DNA of 64,000 nucleotides from the NCBI GenBank assembly GCA_900155415.1, contig LT700187.1:806001-870000 (forward strand), read 5' to 3'. Shown in pieces: positions 59,478 to 64,000 of the stretch (position 1 is its first letter; each line of letters begins with the position of its first letter). The notes beneath the pieces are model-generated. The model did not search any database. It was not told where the DNA came from and saw only the letters and a program-made list of their open reading frames with translations. Both the position numbers and the translations under genes were made by a program. The DNA comes from Christensenella massiliensis (GTDB lineage Bacteria > Bacillota > Clostridia > Christensenellales > Christensenellaceae).

Positions 59478-60884
59478 TTATACGTGCTTGATATTCGTAT
59501 AGCCCGCTATCTCCGCGCTTACCGTCTCAAGATCGTCCACAGAAAGCGCGTGGATATCCCCGTGCCCTGTGCACCGCGCAAACACCCGCAGCTCCTCTGC
59601 CGATGCCTCGAGGAAATTCGCCACCCGCCGCGCGCCCTTATCGACAGCAAGCCGCGCCCGCAGCTCCGGGTCCTGCGTGGCGATGCCCATCGGGCAGTTG
59701 CCCTTGTGGCACACGCGGTAGCGCTGGCACCCGAGCGCGATCAGCGCCGCGGAAGCAATGGCGACCGCATCCGCGCCCATTGCGAGCGCTTTCACGAAAT
59801 CCCGGCTGGTGCGCAGGCCCCCGGTGATCACAAGGCTCACGCCGTCCATACCATTTTCCCGCAGGAACTTTTTCGCGCGGTATAACGCATAAACGGTGGG
59901 CACGCTGCTCGCATCCTTTAAAAACCGGGGCGAGGAGCCCGTCGCCCCGCCGCGTCCGTCCACCGTGACAAAATCCGGCATAGCGGGCGCAAGAAACGCA
60001 AGGTCCTGCTCAATATGCCCCGCCGCGAGCTTCACGCCGATAGGGCGGCCGCCGCTGCGCTCCCGCAGTTCGTCCACCAGCTTTTTCAAGTCGTCCGGAC
60101 ACGCGATACAGTCGAACCGGGAGGGGCTTATGACATCCTGCCCCTCCGGCTTGCCGCGCAGCGCCGCGATCTCCGGCGTCACCTTGTCGCCGGGCAAATG
60201 GCCCCCCATTCCCGGCTTGGTCCCCTGACCGATCTTGATCTCGATCGCGTCTGCGGCGCGCAGGTTTTCGTCCGTCACGCAATAGCGGTTCGGCACATAC
60301 TCAAAAATATACTTGTAGGCTTCCGCCTTTTCCTCCGGCAGGATGCCGCCCTCTCCGCTGCACACGGCAGTCTTTGCCATCGCGCTCCCCTTTGCAAGGG
60401 CGATCTTCGTCTCCCGAGAGAGAGCGCCGAAGCTCATGTGCGACACATAGACCGGACTTTCCAGCACCATCGGCTGCTTCGCGTTTTTCCCGATCACGGT
60501 GCGCAGGCTGACCGGTGCGCCGTCCTCGAGGGGCAGGCGGGCGAGCTGGGCGCCCAACACCACGATGTCGTCAAAGCCCGGAACGGGCATTTGCGTTTCC
60601 ATCGGCTCCGTGACCGACTTTCCCGTCTCTGCCAGCGCATGTATCTCGTCCATCAGGCCGCCGTCGTGATGCACGAATTCCTCCGGCCACGCGAGCGTAT
60701 CCTCTGCCTGCTCTGCCGCTGGGGCAGGCGCAGGCGCAGCCGCTTCACCGTCCGCTCCCTTATACATCGCTTTCGGCCCCATACACACGGGGCATATCCA
60801 GTCCGCGGGCAGCGCGGAGAACGCTGTGCTCTCGGCGTCCTCGTCGTAGGTGTTGCCGCAAAGCGCGCATACAAATTTTGCCAT
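59478..60884 (-). CDS. Rubredoxin fused to FMN-binding glutamate-synthase domain
   Basis: 468 residues from the ATG at 60884. N-terminal rubredoxin (about 1-50): KFVCALCGNTYDEDAES and WICPVCMGPK. After an Ala/Pro linker, a glutamate-synthase catalytic barrel (about 90-440): SPVYVSHMSFGALSRETKIA, GQGTKPGMGGHLPGDKV, SRFDCIACPDDLKKLV, VTVDGRGGATGSSPRF, and the Cys cluster QRYRVCHKGNCPMGIAT for a 3Fe-4S centre. No amidotransferase domain. It follows rubrerythrin by 28 bases in a PerR-led operon, so it probably passes electrons with rubredoxin in oxygen or peroxide defence rather than making glutamate. Confidence 0.85.
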   Translation of the reverse strand: MAKFVCALCGNTYDEDAESTAFSALPADWICPVCMGPKAMYKGADGEAAAPAPAPAAEQAEDTLAWPEEFVHHDGGLMDEIHALAETGKSVTEPMETQMPVPGFDDIVVLGAQLARLPLEDGAPVSLRTVIGKNAKQPMVLESPVYVSHMSFGALSRETKIALAKGSAMAKTAVCSGEGGILPEEKAEAYKYIFEYVPNRYCVTDENLRAADAIEIKIGQGTKPGMGGHLPGDKVTPEIAALRGKPEGQDVISPSRFDCIACPDDLKKLVDELRERSGGRPIGVKLAAGHIEQDLAFLAPAMPDFVTVDGRGGATGSSPRFLKDASSVPTVYALYRAKKFLRENGMDGVSLVITGGLRTSRDFVKALAMGADAVAIASAALIALGCQRYRVCHKGNCPMGIATQDPELRARLAVDKGARRVANFLEASAEELRVFARCTGHGDIHALSVDDLETVSAEIAGYTNIKHV

Positions 60885-60912
60885 TTCAGTTCCCCTTCCC
60901 TTTTGCACCCGA

Positions 60913-61455
60913 TCAGTAATTTTCCGCTTTGATCTGGAAATAGGCCTGCGGGTGCGCGCACACCGGGCATACCTGCGGCGCTTTCGGGCCGATCACGATG
61001 TGGCCGCAGTTCGCGCACTGCCAGATCATGTCTCCGTCGCGCGAGAACACAAGCCCGTTCTCCACATTTTCGAGCAGCCTGCGGTAGCGCTCCTCGTGCT
61101 CTTTTTCGATCTTGCCTACCATTTCAAACAGATAGGCGATGCGGTCGAACCCCTCTTCCTTTGCTTCCTTGGCAAATGTTGCATACATATCCGTCCATTC
61201 GTAATTCTCGCCGTCCGCCGCGTCTTTCAGGTTGGCGGCCGTTTCCGGGATATCGCCCTCGTGCAGGAGCTTGAACCAGATCTTCGCGTGTTCCTTTTCA
61301 TTGCCCGCCGTTTCCTCGAAAATGGCGGCTATCTGATTATAGCCCTCCTTGCGCGCCTTGGACGCGTAATAGGTATATTTGTTCCGCGCCTGAGATTCCC
61401 CCGCGAACGCAGCCTGCAGATTCGCTTCCGTCTTTGTTCCCTTTAAATTTTCCAT
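60913..61455 (-). CDS. rbr: Rubrerythrin
   Basis: 180 residues. N-terminal ferritin-like diiron domain ([56 protein letters not shown]) and C-terminal rubredoxin domain ([30 protein letters not shown]). Reduces hydrogen peroxide in anaerobes. It lies directly after perR (3 bases) and before the rubredoxin-glutamate-synthase fusion, its likely electron partner. Confidence 0.96.
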   Translation of the reverse strand: MENLKGTKTEANLQAAFAGESQARNKYTYYASKARKEGYNQIAAIFEETAGNEKEHAKIWFKLLHEGDIPETAANLKDAADGENYEWTDMYATFAKEAKEEGFDRIAYLFEMVGKIEKEHEERYRRLLENVENGLVFSRDGDMIWQCANCGHIVIGPKAPQVCPVCAHPQAYFQIKAENY

Positions 61456-61458
61456 TCT

Positions 61459-61854
61459 TTATTGCCCTCTTTTCTTTTTTATTTTACAGTCGGGGCACAG
61501 CCCGACGAATGTGATATCGTGCCCGTTCACGTCGAAGCCGTGCTTATCCGCGATCTTGTCCTCAAGCCCGGAAAAATACGGCATATCCACATCGAACACC
61601 CTGCCGCACTCCGTGCAGCGGATGTGATAGTGCTTTTGCGTCATGGAATCGAAGCGGTCCGCGCCGTCCGGCAGGCGTACGTGGGAAATGGCCCCCTCCT
61701 CCGACAATCTTTTCAGATTCCGGTAGACCGTCGCCCGGCTGATGGACGGGTGGACCTGAAAGACCGCCTCATATACCTCCTCCGCCGTAGGGTGATGCAG
61801 CCTCCTCGCCTGCTCCAATATGATATTTTTCTGCAGCGTGTTGCGTGTTTTCAT
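61459..61854 (-). CDS. perR: PerR-type Fur-family repressor
   Basis: 131 residues. Winged helix QARRLHHPTAEEVYEAVFQV and SISRATVYRNLKRLSEEG; metal sites HYHIRCTECGRVFDVD and GLCPDCK supply the structural Cys4 zinc. Represses peroxide-stress genes until its Fe-bound His are oxidised. First gene of the operon with rbr; its own operator is just upstream. Confidence 0.92.
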   Translation of the reverse strand: MKTRNTLQKNIILEQARRLHHPTAEEVYEAVFQVHPSISRATVYRNLKRLSEEGAISHVRLPDGADRFDSMTQKHYHIRCTECGRVFDVDMPYFSGLEDKIADKHGFDVNGHDITFVGLCPDCKIKKKRGQ

Positions 61855-61876
61855 CCCGCCATCCTTATTGATATTA

Positions 61877-61892
61877 ATTCTTATTTAAGAAT
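61877..61892. promoter_or_regulatory. Palindromic Fur/PerR-type box
   Basis: ATTCTTATTTAAGAAT, a perfect 7-2-7 palindrome in AT-rich DNA, 23 bases before the perR ATG. Autoregulation of perR-rbr is inferred. It is also about 120 bases before the divergent Cys-rich gene. Confidence 0.7.
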
Positions 61893-62009
61893 ATATATCA
61901 TTATTTGGGCTTTGTCAACAGAAAGTGCGTATTTTATGTGTAAAAAACAGATTTTTCCATCATATATGTTATAATATAGGTGATTTTCACCAAAAGGAGG
62001 TCGTATTTT

Positions 62010-62312
62010 ATGGTGATCGACGGAAACGAAAAAGAGACGCAGGCAATGCTCGCGTTTAATGCGGGCGACAAGAAGCTGGCCCGTGAGCTCGAACAGGAAT
62101 TTTTGGACGAACTGAAAGAGATGAAAGCCGCAGGCGGGGACCATTGCTCCTGCAAAGAGCCGTGCAGGCACCACGGCGACTGTGTATCCTGCGTTGCGAT
62201 GCACCGGGCGCACCGGGACCATCTGCCGAACTGTTTTCATGATATGGTCAACGAAAGGCTGCTTTCCCTCTCTTCCCTGACCGAGCATTCGATCGCCGGC
62301 AAGCTGAAATAA
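62010..62312 (+). CDS. Small Cys/His-rich protein, hypothetical
   Basis: 100 residues from the ATG at 62010 (AAAGGAGGT upstream). A cluster CSCKEPCRHHGDCVSCVAMH then RAHRDHLPNCF suggests a zinc- or iron-sulfur-binding site. No known family assigned. Divergent from perR across the palindrome, so it may share PerR control. Confidence 0.72.
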   Translation: MVIDGNEKETQAMLAFNAGDKKLARELEQEFLDELKEMKAAGGDHCSCKEPCRHHGDCVSCVAMHRAHRDHLPNCFHDMVNERLLSLSSLTEHSIAGKLK

Positions 62313-62338
62313 GCGGCTTTATCCGGTTTTCCTGAAGG

Positions 62339-62363
62339 AGAGGCTTGCGCGCCTCTTCTTTTT
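62339..62363 (+). terminator. Terminator of the Cys-rich gene
   Basis: Stem AGAGGC/GCCTCT then TCTTTTTTT. A further hairpin CCGTTCCGTGC/GCACGGAACGG lies at 62373-62412, between the convergent genes. Confidence 0.75.
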
Positions 62364-62419
62364 TTGCGGCGGCCGTTCCGTGCGGATGCTTTTCTGTTTT
62401 CTGCACGGAACGGCGCGTT

Positions 62420-63064
62420 TTATTCCCCGTCCTCCATGTGCATGGCATCGCAGAACGGCTTATTGGAGGAATGCCCGCACCGGCACAGGGTCACGCGGTT
62501 TCTGACCTCATATACGCTCCCGTCCTCTCCCTCGATCTCGATGCCGCCGCGCACCCAAAGCGGGCCGCGCTTCCCTTCCGGCTCGTCCTCCACCACCGCG
62601 ATCTCTTTTGGCAGCTCTTGTTCGAGCTTTTTTCCGTCCTTTACCACCGTGAGCCGTCCGGAAGGGCAGTTGCACGCCTGCCGAACGGCAAGCTCTTCGT
62701 TGTCCGCGCTGCCGATGAGCCTCCATGTGCTTCCCGCCGCGTCGCAGAAGCGCGCCACTGCACAAAGGCTCTCGCTGTCCATCAGTTCCATGCCGTCCCC
62801 ATGATAAATGATCGCCGCATCGTCGTAGCTCAAGCCGTCCGCCGTTTCCGTTCCGTCAAAGCCGCATGTGTGGCTTCCGTCGCAAAAAGGCTTATTTTTC
62901 GATTTTCCGCAGCGGCACAAATGATAGGTCTCCCCCGTTTCAAACGTCCTGCCCTCTTCCCAGCAGACGGATTCACCCGCCCGGTTCGCGCCGATCTTCA
63001 TTTCTTTCAGCGGCACATTTCCCGTGACCTCATACGGTCCGTTTTTTCTGATCTTGATACGCAT
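62420..63064 (-). CDS. Double CDGSH-type iron-sulfur protein
   Basis: 214 residues from the ATG at 63064 (GGGGAGG upstream). Two CDGSH sites of 2Fe-2S type: CRCGKSKNKPFCDGSH near residue 52 and CRCGHSSNKPFCDAMH at the C-terminus. Between them is a region (RQACNCPSGRLTVV) found in the same family. Redox or iron-sulfur transfer is likely. The second site has AM instead of GS but keeps the three Cys and the His. Confidence 0.9.
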   Translation of the reverse strand: MRIKIRKNGPYEVTGNVPLKEMKIGANRAGESVCWEEGRTFETGETYHLCRCGKSKNKPFCDGSHTCGFDGTETADGLSYDDAAIIYHGDGMELMDSESLCAVARFCDAAGSTWRLIGSADNEELAVRQACNCPSGRLTVVKDGKKLEQELPKEIAVVEDEPEGKRGPLWVRGGIEIEGEDGSVYEVRNRVTLCRCGHSSNKPFCDAMHMEDGE

Positions 63065-63202
63065 CGTTTTCCTCCCCATTGCTTTCCTTTACAATACCCG
63101 CCGAACGCATACCGGAAACAAACGGCAGTATTTTTTCCAGCGCCTTTCCCTCCTTTGCCGAACGCCATGCCCTGCGTGTTCTGCTCCGCGTTTTTCCACA
63201 CA

Positions 63203-63234
63203 AAAAAGGGAGCATAGCGCTATGCTCCCTTTTT
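63203..63234. terminator. Bidirectional terminator
   Basis: Perfect 16-bp stem AAAAAGGGAGCATAGC/GCTATGCTCCCTTTTT, directly after the immunity gene on the minus strand. Confidence 0.9.
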
Positions 63235-63245
63235 ATGGTTTTTAC

Positions 63246-63563
63246 CTATCCTATCTTTTCCCCATTAGAATTTATTATTTCTACCGGATAATTCTGAAAA
63301 GTGATTTCTATCATTTCACCTTTCTTATATTTAGCAAATATACTATTATGTATTATATCTGTAATTTGCATTAAACAAGCAAACATTTCCTCATAGTCTT
63401 CCTCACCTTCTTCTCTTTCATTGTCTGTCTCATAGCATGTATTTACTCTCGCTTTTACTATCGCCCCATCTTTTAGCTTTAAACGATATATTTCATAAGG
63501 GTTTTTTTCAATTTCAGTAAACAACGGAGCCATCATTTTTGCTTCATTTTCTGAAAAAAACAT
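63246..63563 (-). CDS. Probable immunity protein of the Ntox50-type toxin
   Basis: 105 residues from the ATG at 63563 (GAGGTG 6 bases upstream). Small, acidic (DNEREEGEEDYEEMFACLMQ), AT-rich, directly after the toxin gene by 15 bases, no signal peptide. Family not identified. By gene order, it most likely neutralises the toxin in the producer; this is inference. Confidence 0.6.
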   Translation of the reverse strand: MFFSENEAKMMAPLFTEIEKNPYEIYRLKLKDGAIVKARVNTCYETDNEREEGEEDYEEMFACLMQITDIIHNSIFAKYKKGEMIEITFQNYPVEIINSNGEKIG

Positions 63564-63578
63564 ACATAACACCTCTCT

Positions 63579-64000
63579 TTATTTTGTATCAGGTTTTGCC
63601 GGTACAATATGTGCCCCTGTTTTTGAATAGTGAATTATTCCAATTGTAGTTTCTATAATTTCACCTGTTATAGGGTTAACATATTGTCCGATAGGATATC
63701 CAAAATCTACCCTTTCTTTATTACTCCCTATCTTTTCTCCAGTTCCTTTAAATCGAATAATTAATTTCTCTGCATCTCTATTATTTCCATAAAAAATACT
63801 GCGACCTTTCTGATAATTATTATGCTCCGCAATATGTTTTCCTTGTTTTCCTTCATGGACCTTTATTGGATAATCATCAAATGTCTCCAGTTCGTTTTTA
63901 TCTTCGCTTATTATATCATTATCAAAATCATTGTCAAAAGTTATTCCTCCCCCCCTTTCCATCTCTCCTCTCACCTGCCCGGCCTGTACGTCTTCTATCA
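63579..64000 (-). CDS. C-terminal part of a polymorphic toxin (Ntox50-like domain); continues beyond the window
   Basis: 140 residues are visible, open to the right edge, where the frame reads IEDVQAGQVRGEMERGGG. The last ~90 residues match the polymorphic toxin type 50 domain: GKQGKHIAEHNNYQKGRSIF, GNNRDAEKLIIRFKGTGE, VDFGYPIGQYVNPITG, IGIIHYSKTGAHIVPAKP. That family is a predicted RNase of the BECR fold. The delivery part (LXG, phage-head or other) lies outside. AT-rich, so acquired. An internal GTG at 63974 is not a credible start. Confidence 0.78.
   Translation of the reverse strand, partial: IEDVQAGQVRGEMERGGGITFDNDFDNDIISEDKNELETFDDYPIKVHEGKQGKHIAEHNNYQKGRSIFYGNNRDAEKLIIRFKGTGEKIGSNKERVDFGYPIGQYVNPITGEIIETTIGIIHYSKTGAHIVPAKPDTK

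Overview
The window looks like a strictly anaerobic, Gram-positive Clostridia chromosome. It has a class III (oxygen-sensitive) ribonucleotide reductase, a rubrerythrin/PerR oxygen-defence operon, a large single-chain PurL, FabV, Tn916-type recombination genes and strong GGAGG ribosome binding sites. Most core genes are GC-rich. Several blocks are clearly more AT-rich (about 5.2-12.9 kb, 42.1-42.9 kb, 44.9-53.9 kb and 63.2-64.0 kb) and read as acquired DNA. An exact Illumina adapter tail inside one gene (8474-8510) shows the sequence is a short-read assembly with at least one artefact. I cannot name the species. No rRNA, tRNA or CRISPR array was seen.

Layout. 1-4.9 kb: the 5' part of nrdD behind a tandem NrdR operator, a transaldolase-like FSA gene, fabV, and a GNAT-macrodomain fusion. 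5-12.9 kb: a sugar island with an arabinose/fucose-type isomerase, a divergent AraC regulator, and a RbsA/LsrA-type ABC importer operon with an unassigned small RNA or leader upstream. 13-21.6 kb: a complete kdpFABC-D-D-E potassium uptake operon in which KdpD is made as two proteins. 21.7-24.8 kb: a MarR-MATE efflux pair and two flavodoxin-like genes. 24.9-34 kb: purL, an auxin-efflux-type carrier, a repeat-rich non-coding block, aspartokinase with a DUF1015 gene, and a TM2 protein. 34.2-40.2 kb: an esterase, a glycosidase-like protein, a MATE transporter and an orphan sugar-binding lipoprotein that share an upstream motif. 40.2-44.7 kb: DsrE, DUF1848, a small AT-rich insert with a structured leader, HAD phosphatase and uppP.

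44.87-53.89 kb is a ~9.0-kb integrated element inserted exactly at the start codon of ychF. It is bounded by a 17-bp direct repeat and has a Tn916-like xis/int pair; int carries an in-frame stop. It carries no conjugation genes. Its cargo is defence: a three-gene operon of a tandem DNA methyltransferase plus two PD-(D/E)XK-like proteins, joined by 4-bp overlaps (a probable unusual type II restriction system), and an AbiEi/AbiEii toxin-antitoxin pair. The insertion gave ychF a new ribosome binding site and stranded its old promoter at the far end.

54-63 kb holds housekeeping and small genes: ychF, patatin-like lipase, two DUF2007 proteins, tag, and the operon perR-rbr-(rubredoxin fused to an FMN glutamate-synthase domain) behind a palindromic PerR-type box, then a Cys-rich protein and a double-CDGSH protein. 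The right edge is AT-rich and ends inside the gene of a polymorphic toxin with an Ntox50-like C-terminal domain, followed by its probable immunity gene.
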